A DNA stretch of 63,150 bases from Pseudanabaena frigida (lineage in GTDB: Bacteria > Cyanobacteriota > Cyanobacteriia > Pseudanabaenales > Pseudanabaenaceae). The first letter of the stretch is position 1. Each line of letters starts with the position of its first letter. Both the position numbers and the translations under genes were made by a program. Positions 17,858 through 26,286 of this stretch are shown piece after piece. The notes beneath the pieces were generated by a model. The model had not been told where the DNA came from. It saw only the letters and a program-made list of their open reading frames with translations, and did no database searches. Location of the stretch: NCBI GenBank assembly GCA_003242085.1, contig QBML01000030.1, positions 1-63,150 on the forward strand, given 5' to 3'.

Positions 17858-18139
17858 CTAATGTTCTGAAAGACTAAGCGATCTCGTTACAGCATTCTGC
17901 ATTTTTAAAACTTCTGTATTGTAGCTAATAGAAGAATTTTCATGAAAAGATTCATTTAAGAAGGAACCAAGATGATTCGGTTGATAAGATGAGTCAAAAG
18001 GATGTGTAGCTAAGCTACATGCATCCCACGAAGAAAGCACGGGAACGTTCAATCTTGCACAAGACCCAACTCTTCTACCTTCAGGATTGTAGTGTAGACA
18101 CAATCGACAAGATGTAACACAGTTGCTTGAAGAGTCCAT
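17858..18139 (-). CDS. Conserved cyanobacterial cysteine-rich small protein
   Basis: 93-residue protein of unknown function, from the ATG at 18139 (the frame is open to a TTG at 18160). Its core has CVTSCRLCLHYNPEGRR, a further CARLNVPV and WDACSLATHPF: five cysteines in about 40 residues. The HYNPEGRR...C..LNVPV...W.ACSLA..PF pattern matches, from memory, a short protein family confined to cyanobacteria. The cysteine spacing suggests a metal or Fe-S site, which is inference. The serine-rich C-terminal half looks disordered. Confidence 0.75.
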   Translation of the reverse strand: MDSSSNCVTSCRLCLHYNPEGRRVGSCARLNVPVLSSWDACSLATHPFDSSYQPNHLGSFLNESFHENSSISYNTEVLKMQNAVTRSLSLSEH

Positions 18140-18580
18140 ATATTTATTTGGCTTTGCCAAAGGTTACTAAAATCGATTTATTATCCAATCAATTATGTAA
18201 GGTAGTATTTAGTGGCAAATCTTCTTATATGCCTTATAGGGAAGGCTTTATAGCGATCCCAAACAAAATATTAACTTAACAATGTCTTAACTGATTCCTG
18301 TAATGCTTTCATGACAATCTTTTTAGAGATTTTTCTGATTTAAAATAGCTGTTTCAATAATTAAGAAAATATAGAGATTTAATTTTCTTTGCTTTATTCT
18401 AAGTATTTCTACTTAAAATTTAAAATTTTTTTCGATTTATATATTTCATTTCCTTATAAAAATACCTATAGGGGTTTGTATTTTGCCGATGATAAAATAC
18501 AAACCCAAAAACTTTACTGAGATTGATTTTTACTTTGTGTATATGTACTGATCCTATAGGGAAAATATTGTATCTAAACT
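18140..18580. other. AT-rich gene-free region
   Basis: About 440 bases without a gene, very AT-rich. It contains a 13-bp inverted repeat at 18472-18506. It is upstream of the Cys-rich gene and downstream of the glycosyltransferase gene, both on the minus strand. Confidence 0.5.
18472..18506. terminator. Hairpin downstream of the glycosyltransferase gene
   Basis: Perfect arms GGGTTTGTATTTT (18472-18484) and AAAATACAAACCC (18494-18506) with a 9-base loop. It is about 75 bases past the 3' end of the minus-strand glycosyltransferase gene, so a terminator role is plausible. The GGGTTT/AAACCC ends recall the repeat family in inverted order. Confidence 0.5.
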
Positions 18581-19729
18581 TCAATCTAAAAAAATTGATA
18601 AATAGTTAGATAATGTTCTCTGGAATTTTTCAATTCCAAAAGTAAGAATTGCTTTTTTTCTTAATAGATCGGGTTGATAAATTAATTGGTTTTTATGTTT
18701 GCTTAACAAGATTTGGATGATTGCTTCAGCTATTTCTTGGGGATTTTCAGGATTAATTAAAACACCCAACTCACCGTGACATAGCGCATCAACTGCTCCA
18801 TCTAAATTTCCCCCTAAAACTGGCTTGCCACATGCAAGAGCTTCTAAGTACACGATGCCGAATCCCTCCCTCCTACTAGGCATCGCAAATAGGTCACAGA
18901 GATTGTAGTAATCGCTCAAATCTTCGTCTGGGATAAATCCTGCTAAAGTAACGTAATTTTTTAAATTATTTTGTTCGATGATTTTCTCTATCCGATCGCG
19001 ATCGCTACCTTTACCAACAATGATGTAGTGAACATCGGGTATGGTTTGGCAAATAGCTGGCATTGCTGTAAGTAGATGATCGTAGCCTTTGTATTGCTCA
19101 GAAGAGACTAAGCGGGAGACCGTTAGAATAGTTTTTTGCTCGGGACGTAGTCTGTATTTTTCTAATAAATATTTTGGCTTTGTGGTGATTTCCCAATTTT
19201 TAGGGTCGAACGTATTATGCAGAACGCCAACTTTGTCGGGTGATAATCCTTGCTCTTGGCATAATCGATCGCGAGTGAAGTGACTTACTGCAAGAATTAG
19301 ATTGGCAGCATGTAGAGATTTTTTGATTAGTGGATTTTGAATATTCCATGCTTCAACCCCGTGAGCGATCGCTATATATCTTGTACCAATTAATTTTTTG
19401 AGGATGAAGGCGATCGGTGCAAAATTCAGATGCGTGATGATTACTAGCTTTGGTTTCTGAGCGATCGCTAATCTCATTAACTGGAGGGCAAAGAATAGGG
19501 TTCTGAATGGAGAAGCTATTTTCCCCGAGCAATAGATTTGGAGATTATCTATACTTTCTACGTTTTGATCGACTAAATCGGCTGTGTCATTTTTTAGAGC
19601 AACACTTAGGTTTGCTTGAGGATAAAGTGTCTTTAATGCTTCTAATAAAAAGCCTGAAAATACTTGAATCCCACCTTTGGAAAGGAAAAGTTCGGGAATC
19701 CATAGATGGATATTAGTAGGTTTGGTCAT
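18581..19729 (-). CDS. GT4 family glycosyltransferase
   Basis: Retaining GT-B glycosyltransferase of 382 residues, probably making a surface polysaccharide or glycolipid. The N-terminal acceptor domain carries LSKGGIQVFSGFLLEAL with the glycine loop; the nucleotide-sugar domain shows ILTVSRL near 190, then the E-x7-E motif in REGFGIVYLEALACGKPV near 290-307. No signal peptide or membrane span is seen. Substrate and acceptor cannot be named. It stands alone between two gene-poor stretches. Confidence 0.9.
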   Translation of the reverse strand: MTKPTNIHLWIPELFLSKGGIQVFSGFLLEALKTLYPQANLSVALKNDTADLVDQNVESIDNLQIYCSGKIASPFRTLFFALQLMRLAIAQKPKLVIITHLNFAPIAFILKKLIGTRYIAIAHGVEAWNIQNPLIKKSLHAANLILAVSHFTRDRLCQEQGLSPDKVGVLHNTFDPKNWEITTKPKYLLEKYRLRPEQKTILTVSRLVSSEQYKGYDHLLTAMPAICQTIPDVHYIIVGKGSDRDRIEKIIEQNNLKNYVTLAGFIPDEDLSDYYNLCDLFAMPSRREGFGIVYLEALACGKPVLGGNLDGAVDALCHGELGVLINPENPQEIAEAIIQILLSKHKNQLIYQPDLLRKKAILTFGIEKFQRTLSNYLSIFLD

Positions 19730-19770
19730 TTTTTCAATTTAGCCCAAGAGCCTAAAGAGTCGATCGAACG

Positions 19771-19809
19771 AGACAGGATAGGCAGCACTTAGCGCCGCCT
19801 ATCCTGTCT
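19771..19809. repeat. Hairpin upstream of the glycosyltransferase
   Basis: 13-bp perfect arms AGACAGGATAGGC and GCCTATCCTGTCT (19771-19783 and 19797-19809). The loop contains AGCGCC, giving an alternative inner pairing. It sits upstream of the gene, so it is not that gene's terminator. Confidence 0.6.
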
Positions 19810-19877
19810 TGCTGTTCAAGATGATAAGGGCACTTAGCCAAGTTTTTCATCTTGAGCGTTATTTAAGACATCACCTG

Positions 19878-19916
19878 AAAGCTGAGAGGCGGTGCGAAGC
19901 ACCGCCTCTCAGCTTT
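19878..19916. terminator. Hairpin downstream of the 79-residue gene
   Basis: Perfect 18-bp stem (19878-19895 with 19899-19916, loop GAA) with AGAGGCGGTGC at the tip, the same tip sequence as other hairpins in the window. It is 26 bases past the 3' end of the minus-strand gene at 19942. Confidence 0.7.
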
Positions 19917-19941
19917 TGGATAGATATAGATTGAGATCGAT

Positions 19942-20181
19942 CTATGACATGCGACAGAACTGGCCTGAATGTAATTTGATTTCGCCAAAGCCGGGTATCC
20001 ACGCTGCCCATTGACCATCAGGATATTGACACATTAACAATGCCTCCTCGAAACAACTAGATGTGGGCGGCTCTAGCAATGTCACCCAAGTTGAAGGTAA
20101 GGGGTTGAGACATTGTGGATAAGAAGGCTGCTTAATATTTCTAGTAGTTGGGGATGTATGTTGAAGTGTATGGGTTTTCAT
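19942..20181 (-). CDS. Conserved cyanobacterial small hypothetical protein
   Basis: 79-residue protein of unknown function. The C-terminal half (EEALLMCQYPDGQWAAWIPGFGEIKLHSGQFC) has the pattern ALL.CQ...G.W.AWIP..GE..L...QFC, which I recall as a short cyanobacterial conserved family. The N-terminal 35 residues are Thr/Pro/Ser-rich and probably disordered. No transmembrane segment. The compact beta-rich core would fit a binding or regulatory protein, but nothing identifies a role. Confidence 0.7.
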   Translation of the reverse strand: MKTHTLQHTSPTTRNIKQPSYPQCLNPLPSTWVTLLEPPTSSCFEEALLMCQYPDGQWAAWIPGFGEIKLHSGQFCRMS

Positions 20182-20397
20182 AGCTTTATCTCTGCAAATT
20201 TATCAAGCAAATTTTTTATCAAGCAAATTTTTTAGTACTAATTTTTGGCGCTGAGAGCATTATGTCATGGAAACAATATATCTGCCAAATTTAGTATTTT
20301 TTAATACAGAAATATTATTAAAAATTAAGAATTTAAAGTCTATGCTGTAGATTCTTAATCGAACTTAATAAATAATGGGGTAAGCTAATTAGTTTTA

Positions 20398-20445
20398 GGC
20401 AAGATTAGGGTTAATTTAATGGCAAAAAACGGTTAGAATCTTGCC
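20398..20445 (+). promoter_or_regulatory. Inverted repeat just upstream of the M23 peptidase gene
   Basis: Arms GGCAAGATT (20398-20406) and AATCTTGCC (20437-20445) lie 27 bases before the first ATG of the peptidase gene. They could form an RNA stem in the 5' leader or be an operator. No other support. Confidence 0.35.
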
Positions 20446-20472
20446 CTAGTTTGTGGATATTTGGTGGACTGA

Positions 20473-21720
20473 ATGCGCGATCGCCATTATTGGCAAAATA
20501 TAACTGACAAGCTTTGTCTGAGCGATCGCTCGAAACGCTCCAAACTTGGTCAGATATTCGAGCGAGTATCGATGCGGCGATTTCTTATGGTAGCGATCGC
20601 CAGTTTAGCGATCGCGATCGGATGTTGCTTGACTATTGGGGCGGTCGAACCAGTAAAAGCAGCATCAGTTCAGGAATTGCAAAACTATCAAAATTTTGTC
20701 GATCAACAGCGTCAAATCATTCAAAAGCAACAAGAACAAATTAACGCGCTAACTAAGCCCGCCCAGTCTCGACTCGAAGCCTTAAAACGTAATGTCAGAG
20801 TCACCGATGCCCAGATTCAAGACAATGAAAAAAAAATTCGCCAAGCAAAAAATCAACTTCAAACTCTAAATATTAAGCTCCAAGAACTAGAATACGACCT
20901 CAATAAAAAACGAGATGCTACCTCTGCCCGCTTGCGTTATTTACAAAGGCAACAACTGCAACGATGGTGGGTAACGCTGCTAAGCAGTCGAGATCTCAAT
21001 CAATTTGCCGATCGCCGTCGCCAGATCGAACGAATTTATGATGGCGATCGCAAACTATTAGGCGATCTAACTCAAAAATCCGAGCGAGTTGAAAAACAGC
21101 GCAATCAAGTCGTTGCTCAATCCAATGAGATAGAGTTATTGACCCAAAAACTGAGATATCAAAAAGCAAATATTGAAGCTGAAGCACTCGCTCAACAAAA
21201 TGCAATTGAACGACTGAAGAGCGATCGCAAAGCTTTAGCACAAGCAGAAGATCGCCTTGCTGAAGATTCGCGCCGCCTGTCACAAATCATTTTGGCAAAA
21301 GTACAACCCTATGATGGTTTGGTTCTCCCCCCTGGCTCAGGGCAGCTAATGTATCCTACGATTGGGCCAGTTACTAGTAATTTTGGCTGGCGGACGCATC
21401 CGATTTTGGGTACGGAGCGCTTTCACTCAGGAATTGATTTTGGTGCAGATTATGGCAGCCTAGTTTATGCCAGCGAACGCGGCAGAGTAATCTATGCAGA
21501 CTGGTATGGTGGCTATGGTAATGCCGTAATTATCGATCATGGCAATGGCATGACTACGCTTTACGGTCACTGTAGCGAGCTTTATGTTAAAGATGGGGAT
21601 ATCGTCGAGAAAGGACAGCCAATTTCCGCAGTTGGCTCAACGGGATTTTCAACTGGGCCTCACTTACATTTTGAGTTAAGAGCCAATGGTGAGCCAATCG
21701 ATCCAGCAGCGTATTTGTAG
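20473..21720 (+). CDS. M23 family murein endopeptidase with coiled coil (EnvC/NlpD-like)
   Basis: Secreted peptidoglycan hydrolase or activator, 415 residues from the first ATG. A hydrophobic signal segment (about 36-60, FLMVAIASLAIAIGCCLTIGAV, cleavage near VKAAS) is preceded by a long basic leader; starting at the internal ATG at 20572 would give a conventional signal peptide. A coiled coil spans about 65-275. The C-terminal LytM domain has the zinc ligands in RFHSGIDFG and GPHLHFELR and the YGNAVIIDHGNGMTTLYGH strand, so it looks catalytically complete. Such proteins act in cell division or septal remodelling. A hairpin starts directly after the stop. Confidence 0.92.
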   Translation: MRDRHYWQNITDKLCLSDRSKRSKLGQIFERVSMRRFLMVAIASLAIAIGCCLTIGAVEPVKAASVQELQNYQNFVDQQRQIIQKQQEQINALTKPAQSRLEALKRNVRVTDAQIQDNEKKIRQAKNQLQTLNIKLQELEYDLNKKRDATSARLRYLQRQQLQRWWVTLLSSRDLNQFADRRRQIERIYDGDRKLLGDLTQKSERVEKQRNQVVAQSNEIELLTQKLRYQKANIEAEALAQQNAIERLKSDRKALAQAEDRLAEDSRRLSQIILAKVQPYDGLVLPPGSGQLMYPTIGPVTSNFGWRTHPILGTERFHSGIDFGADYGSLVYASERGRVIYADWYGGYGNAVIIDHGNGMTTLYGHCSELYVKDGDIVEKGQPISAVGSTGFSTGPHLHFELRANGEPIDPAAYL

Positions 21721-21749
21721 AGAGTTGCCTTGCTCCGCAAGGCAACTCT
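21721..21749 (+). terminator. Hairpin terminator of the M23 peptidase gene
   Basis: Perfect 13-bp stem AGAGTTGCCTTGC/GCAAGGCAACTCT with loop TCC, beginning on the base after the TAG stop. It is followed by TCTTGTGGGTTTT. Confidence 0.75.
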
Positions 21750-21809
21750 CTTGTGGGTTTTCCCGATCGCTATAGCATTACGCACTTACAATGCTTTGCG
21801 CTCAAACCC

Positions 21810-21868
21810 AAACAAATAAAAAACTTAAAAGCGTTACGAAGTAACGCTTTTAAGTTTTTTATTTGTTT
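21810..21868. repeat. Long hairpin, 28-bp perfect stem
   Basis: Arms 21810-21837 and 21841-21868, loop GAA, start AAACAAATAAAAAAC and tip GCGTTAC/GTAACGC. It is flanked by GCTATAGCATTACGC on the left. It differs in sequence from the AAAACCC copies but has the same build. Confidence 0.75.
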
Positions 21869-21879
21869 TATGCAAAACG

Positions 21880-21920
21880 AGATTACAAAAAACTGCACCC
21901 CGTGCAGTTTTTTGTAATCT
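21880..21920. terminator. Hairpin after the pentapeptide gene
   Basis: Perfect 19-bp stem (21880-21898 with 21902-21920, loop CCC) with the central A/T run CAAAAAACTGCAC. It lies 9 bases past the 3' end of the minus-strand gene at 21929, so it is probably its terminator. Confidence 0.75.
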
Positions 21921-21928
21921 GACTTGAG

Positions 21929-22789
21929 TTACCAAACGTCAGGCAAAATTGCGCCTTGAAAGTCCGTAGTTTCAGCATTTGTCCCACTAAAGTTAGTTTT
22001 ACTGAGATTTGCACTTGTAAATTCAGCTCGATTGAGATCGGCACGACTCAAATCAGCGCCAATGAAATACGCCTCACTACAGTTAGCGCCTCGCAGATCT
22101 GCACCTATGAGATCGCATCCACAAAGATTTGCCCGATAAAGATTTGCGCCAATCAAATTTGCCCTGCAAAGATTTGACTCACTGAGGTCAATATCAACTA
22201 GAGTTGCACCGATTAAATCTGCACCTACTAAAGCCGCGACATTTAGATTGCTATGGGATAGATCTGCTTCGCTCAAGTTTGCTCTGCTAAAGTCAGCACC
22301 AGCTAAGTTCGCCTCTCTTATTTCCGCACGGCTCAAGTTTGCACCGATCAGAATCGCGCCGACCATGCTCACCCCATTTAAGCTAGACATATTTAACTTA
22401 GCTGTTGATAGATCTGCATGATTAAGATTTGCTAATCGAAGATTAGAGCCGCGCAGATCTGCCCCACTCAAATTTGCTTGGCTGAGATTGGCTTCACTTA
22501 GGCAAATCATACTGAGATGAGACGAGCTGAGATTTACACCACTGAGATCTACTCCTCTTAGGTTTGACATACTCATGTCAGCGCCACGCAAGTTAGCTGA
22601 GGACAATTTAACATCACGCAATCGCGCCCCACGTAAATTTGCCATGCTAAGGTCGATTCCAGATAGGTCAACGCCCTCAAGCTGAATTTCGCTGAGATCT
22701 ACACCACGAATATCAGGATGATTCTCTCTCCACTGGTTCCAGCTATTTACGCCTTGGTCAAGCAGTTTTATAAATTCGTCGATCGCCAC
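21929..22789 (-). CDS. Pentapeptide repeat protein
   Basis: 286-residue protein made almost wholly of A(D/N)LXX pentapeptides from about residue 30 to 275, predicted to fold as a right-handed quadrilateral beta-helix of roughly twelve coils. A short helical N-terminal segment (EFIKLLDQGVNSWNQWRENHP) precedes the helix. The start is a GTG. No signal peptide, so cytoplasmic. Pentapeptide proteins are numerous in cyanobacteria and few have known roles; a gyrase-protecting (Qnr-like) function cannot be inferred from sequence alone. Confidence 0.9.
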   Translation of the reverse strand: MAIDEFIKLLDQGVNSWNQWRENHPDIRGVDLSEIQLEGVDLSGIDLSMANLRGARLRDVKLSSANLRGADMSMSNLRGVDLSGVNLSSSHLSMICLSEANLSQANLSGADLRGSNLRLANLNHADLSTAKLNMSSLNGVSMVGAILIGANLSRAEIREANLAGADFSRANLSEADLSHSNLNVAALVGADLIGATLVDIDLSESNLCRANLIGANLYRANLCGCDLIGADLRGANCSEAYFIGADLSRADLNRAEFTSANLSKTNFSGTNAETTDFQGAILPDVW

Positions 22790-22853
22790 AGTTAATCATC
22801 ACTCATAAATCTGGATCGGAATGTGTGGTGTTTCGAGCCACACAACCTAATTA

Positions 22854-24608
22854 TTAATATTTGCGTTCTTGGGGGGTAAAGAGATCGCTATCAATTAGTT
22901 TCAAGCTCATATCGACGGGTCGATCGCTAGTTTTTACCTTATCATCTTCTAGATATCCAAGGGTATGTTTGAGATAATTCGCATCATCACGTTTAGGATA
23001 GTCTTCGCGAGAATGTGCACCTCGGCTTTCTTGGCGTGATAAAGCACTAGACATAATAATCTCACCAACGGTAAACAAACTTTGTAACTCGAGCGCTTGC
23101 ATGAGTTCCATATTAAAAACTGTGCTGTGATCGTCTACTAACAAATCGTTCTCGTAGCGCTCGCGGATAGTTTGCAGCTTTTGTAGGCCATCTTTTAACC
23201 GCTGGTCATCTCGGAAAATCCCACAATGCTCGGTCATTGTGTCTTGCAATTGTTGGCGAATATCGGCAATCCGAGAACTCCCCTGCTTAGACAGGATTCC
23301 TTTGAGCTTAGTCTCGATATTTGTTAAATATGGACGCGGATCGATATCTGGCATTGTGCGATCGCTTACATATGCACCGACTTTTTCGCCAGCTCGTTTA
23401 CCAAAAACTACACATTCTAATAACGAATTTGCGCCTAAACGGTTTGCGCCATGTACCGATAAACAAGCACATTCACCCGCTGCAAAAAATCCTGCGATCT
23501 CCTTACTATCAATGCCAATGACTTGACAATCGATATTTGTGGGTATCCCACCCATCGAGTAATGGGCGGTGGGGCGCACAGGCAAAGGACGATCGATACA
23601 GTCTACACCTGCTAAACGCAAACCTTCCTCACGCGCAAAAGGAATGCGGCTCAATATTTTTTCTCTTCCCAAATGTCGCACATCCAAATGTACATAATTG
23701 CCGCCATCGATCCCACGTCCTTCCATAATTTCACAGGCAATATTGCGTGAGGTAATGTCACGAGGTGAAAGCTCCATCCGATTTTTGCTGATCGGATAAT
23801 TTGCCATGAAGCGATCGCCTAGATCGTTAATCAAATATGCCCCTTCTCCACGTACTGCCTCTGAAATCAATACGCCGACAGGGTATAAGCCTGTGGGATG
23901 GAACTGCACAAATTCCATGTCTTGTAATGGCAAGCCAATATTCGCTGTCAAGCATAAACCATCACCTGTTGAGGCAAAATCATTGGAAGTAGTATTAAAA
24001 ACTCTGCCGTAGCCGCCTGTTGCTAGCAACACTGCCTTGGCTCGAAATACTTCTATCTCTGATGTTTCCAAGCTATAGGCAACAACCCCCTTGATCTCTT
24101 TTCCGTTTATGCCATCTTCATAAATCAACTGCATCACGTACCATTCTTGATAAATCGTGCCGCCTAACCGCCGTAGATTCATCACTAATTCGTGCAAAAT
24201 TGCATGACCTGTTTTGTCTGCCGCATAGCAAGCGCGGCTATTAGTATGTCCGCCAAATGCTCTTTGCGAGATCTTGCCATCTTCAGAACGCGAGAATAAA
24301 ACCCCTAAATGCTCCAGATCGATAATTACTTCAGGGGCAGATTGGGTTAAAACACGAACGGCATTTTGATCGGCGAGATAATCTGAGCCTTTGACAGTAT
24401 CGAAGGCATGGGTCAGCCAATCATCATGGGCATCGACATTTTTGAGTGAAGCGGCGATACCACCTTGGGCGGCGACGGAGTGCGATCGGATGGGATGAAC
24501 TTTAGATATTAGTCCCACACTTTGATGGGGATAATTTTGCGCGATCGCCAATGCTGCTCTTGAGCCTGCTAGTCCACCACCAACAATTAATACATCATGC
24601 TCGATCAT
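22854..24608 (-). CDS. sdhA: Succinate dehydrogenase/fumarate reductase flavoprotein subunit
   Basis: FAD-containing catalytic subunit that oxidises succinate to fumarate and feeds electrons to thylakoid quinones; 584 residues. The dinucleotide fold is [16 protein letters not shown] at the N-terminus. The covalent FAD histidine lies in [13 protein letters not shown] near residue 44. Substrate-site segments [21 protein letters not shown] and RLGANSLLE are present, and the C-terminal capping helices ([27 protein letters not shown]) are intact. The iron-sulfur and membrane subunits are not nearby, which is common in cyanobacteria. The neighbouring yidD-like gene ends 9 bases upstream of its start codon, so co-transcription is possible. 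Confidence 0.95.
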   Translation of the reverse strand: MIEHDVLIVGGGLAGSRAALAIAQNYPHQSVGLISKVHPIRSHSVAAQGGIAASLKNVDAHDDWLTHAFDTVKGSDYLADQNAVRVLTQSAPEVIIDLEHLGVLFSRSEDGKISQRAFGGHTNSRACYAADKTGHAILHELVMNLRRLGGTIYQEWYVMQLIYEDGINGKEIKGVVAYSLETSEIEVFRAKAVLLATGGYGRVFNTTSNDFASTGDGLCLTANIGLPLQDMEFVQFHPTGLYPVGVLISEAVRGEGAYLINDLGDRFMANYPISKNRMELSPRDITSRNIACEIMEGRGIDGGNYVHLDVRHLGREKILSRIPFAREEGLRLAGVDCIDRPLPVRPTAHYSMGGIPTNIDCQVIGIDSKEIAGFFAAGECACLSVHGANRLGANSLLECVVFGKRAGEKVGAYVSDRTMPDIDPRPYLTNIETKLKGILSKQGSSRIADIRQQLQDTMTEHCGIFRDDQRLKDGLQKLQTIRERYENDLLVDDHSTVFNMELMQALELQSLFTVGEIIMSSALSRQESRGAHSREDYPKRDDANYLKHTLGYLEDDKVKTSDRPVDMSLKLIDSDLFTPQERKY

Positions 24609-24617
24609 AAAACTCTC

Positions 24618-25346
24618 TTAACCGCAACTACCACAATCACCACAACCATTACAATCTAGACCTCCACAGTCTAGCCCACTGCAATCCATCCCTGATAAAC
24701 AATCAGCATTTCCACAACTAAGATCGGGACAGCTCAAATCAGGGCAGTCCATTGCCTCAAAAGGATGATTACAATTGTGATCGTCAAGGCAATCGCTGGG
24801 AATCATGTTAATTCCGTCAGCACAATCGCTACAGTAATCGCAATTATTATCAGCACTGCCGTTACTATTATTCGCTTGCGATCGCAGTTTGCGTCCCCAT
24901 TGCGAACCACCAAGCCGATTTTTGTTAGTATTCTCAGACTCTTCAGAAGTATCGGTATCTTCAGGAATATCAGCATCAGAAATATCAGGATTTTCCAGAT
25001 CGTCCGATTCCATAGCTACAGTGTTAGCCTTTAACCGACTGGCATAATATTTGCCTCTTGCCCTATATTTGGCTCTTCGCTTTTTTAAAATTTCATTAGC
25101 TTCACGACATTCCTGAAATCGCTCTTTAGAATTAGCGATCGCCGTGAAAATACCCTCTTCTGTAATCACGCGCTTAAAATATTGCGAACAGGATTCGCAG
25201 CCGTATAGCACCCGATGGGCACAAGAAAAGCCTTTATATGGTGAAATGAATTTCTGATAGCCACGAATCGCGGTTACGGCTAAACCTCGCGAGGCAACAT
25301 CAAGAATATTGGCGATCGGCAGCCTTGAAGAGATTCTTTTCTGCAT
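24618..25346 (-). CDS. yidD: YidD-like membrane insertion factor with cysteine-rich C-terminal tail
   Basis: 242 residues in two parts. The N-terminal 100 or so match the YidD/DUF37 family: ATRGYQKFISPYKGFSCAHR then YGCESCSQYFKRVI, where family members have ISP...CRFxPTCSxYA; it helps the YidC insertase in relatives. A Lys/Arg-rich stretch, then an acidic Asp/Glu/Ser linker (about 115-150), and a tail (about 165-242) with some 18 cysteines in short motifs such as CDYCSDC, CPDLSC, CGGLDC and CNGCGDCGSCG. The tail is not part of standard YidD and suggests metal binding, by inference only. It is followed 9 bases later by sdhA on the same strand. Confidence 0.82.
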   Translation of the reverse strand: MQKRISSRLPIANILDVASRGLAVTAIRGYQKFISPYKGFSCAHRVLYGCESCSQYFKRVITEEGIFTAIANSKERFQECREANEILKKRRAKYRARGKYYASRLKANTVAMESDDLENPDISDADIPEDTDTSEESENTNKNRLGGSQWGRKLRSQANNSNGSADNNCDYCSDCADGINMIPSDCLDDHNCNHPFEAMDCPDLSCPDLSCGNADCLSGMDCSGLDCGGLDCNGCGDCGSCG

Positions 25347-25484
25347 TTGTCGTCGCTATTAGCCAATTAAACCAACTTGGCTATGATACAAGAGCTATTA
25401 ATCAAGATTCTACAAACCGTAATAATTCTTGTATGGCCAAACCGTTTCATCATTTCGCCCTCTGCAAGCAGCGGTGAGTATTAG

Positions 25485-26174
25485 CTACCATGCAGGATGC
25501 GAAAAAATTGCTTGCATCGTTTTATTACCGCGCAATTGATTAGAAAGCGGCAAATGCCCCCTTGGTGCGTCTAGACTCCAGATAAATTCATTAGGGTAAC
25601 GAGTAAAAGATCCATCTTTTTTCCAACCGATCTTTTGCCAGAACTTTTCCCACCCCTTACCCAGACTCAGCCAGATTTTACGCTGGACAGAAAAGCCAAA
25701 CTTACCTTCTGAATAAACTAGCCAAAGCTGATTAATCGTCTGTAAATCACTAACTGGAATTAGCTGTGCTTCGGTGAAATATAGCCAGCCTCGCGCTAAA
25801 GCCTCGGCACTTGCCGCCTCACAAAGCTTTTTGCTAGTAATCCGATCTGCTTGTTCAAAATCTTGCTTAGCAAGCAAAATCTGAATCTGTTGATAGTCGA
25901 TCGCTTTTTCAGTGCGTAATGTGACTACCCCATTGGGATAGTGCGTTTGAGCGAGGTCGATCGCTTTAGGAAGATCGCTTTGCAATAATGTTTGATGGAT
26001 TTTGCCATCGATCCATGTTGCTTCAGTATTGGCAGCTTTGCGGGCTTGAATAAATTCATCTAAAACCTGTAAGCCTTCTTCTCCAAAATTTGCTAGCTCA
26101 GCGATCACAGGTAATTGATTTGCCTCTTTACCTGAAAATAACTTATCTTTTAACGCAGTCAGCTTTGTATCCAT
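25485..26174 (-). CDS. gun4: Tetrapyrrole-binding protein Gun4
   Basis: Binds protoporphyrin IX and Mg-protoporphyrin IX and stimulates magnesium chelatase, the first committed step of chlorophyll synthesis. The N-terminal helical bundle (1-80) and the C-terminal GUN4 core (about 90-229) are both present. Core motifs are DLQTINQLWLVYSEGKFGFSVQ and the greasy loop around KDGSFTRYPNEFIWSLDAPRGHLP. The 229-residue length is near that of the characterised Synechocystis protein. It is a separate gene on the minus strand. Confidence 0.95.
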   Translation of the reverse strand: MDTKLTALKDKLFSGKEANQLPVIAELANFGEEGLQVLDEFIQARKAANTEATWIDGKIHQTLLQSDLPKAIDLAQTHYPNGVVTLRTEKAIDYQQIQILLAKQDFEQADRITSKKLCEAASAEALARGWLYFTEAQLIPVSDLQTINQLWLVYSEGKFGFSVQRKIWLSLGKGWEKFWQKIGWKKDGSFTRYPNEFIWSLDAPRGHLPLSNQLRGNKTMQAIFSHPAW

Positions 26175-26233
26175 CAGAATCTTAAAAATCGCAAAAATCG
26201 CACCACTTTGAATTTACACCTTTAACTAGCCCA

Positions 26234-26280
26234 AAGAATTTAAAAAGCAGCACCCAATGGGTGCTGCTTTTTAAATTCTT
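26234..26280. terminator. Hairpin terminator after the GERPI-repeat gene
   Basis: Perfect 22-bp stem (26234-26255 with 26259-26280, loop AAT) with A/T-rich outer arms and a GCAGCACCC tip. It lies 7 bases past the end of the minus-strand gene at 26287. Confidence 0.8.
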
Positions 26281-26286
26281 AAGAAA

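Noticed and set aside
21929-22789. Pentapeptide protein as a Qnr-type gyrase protector
   Set aside because: The repeat alone does not show gyrase binding, the Qnr loops are not evident, and the topoisomerase gene is 35 kb away.
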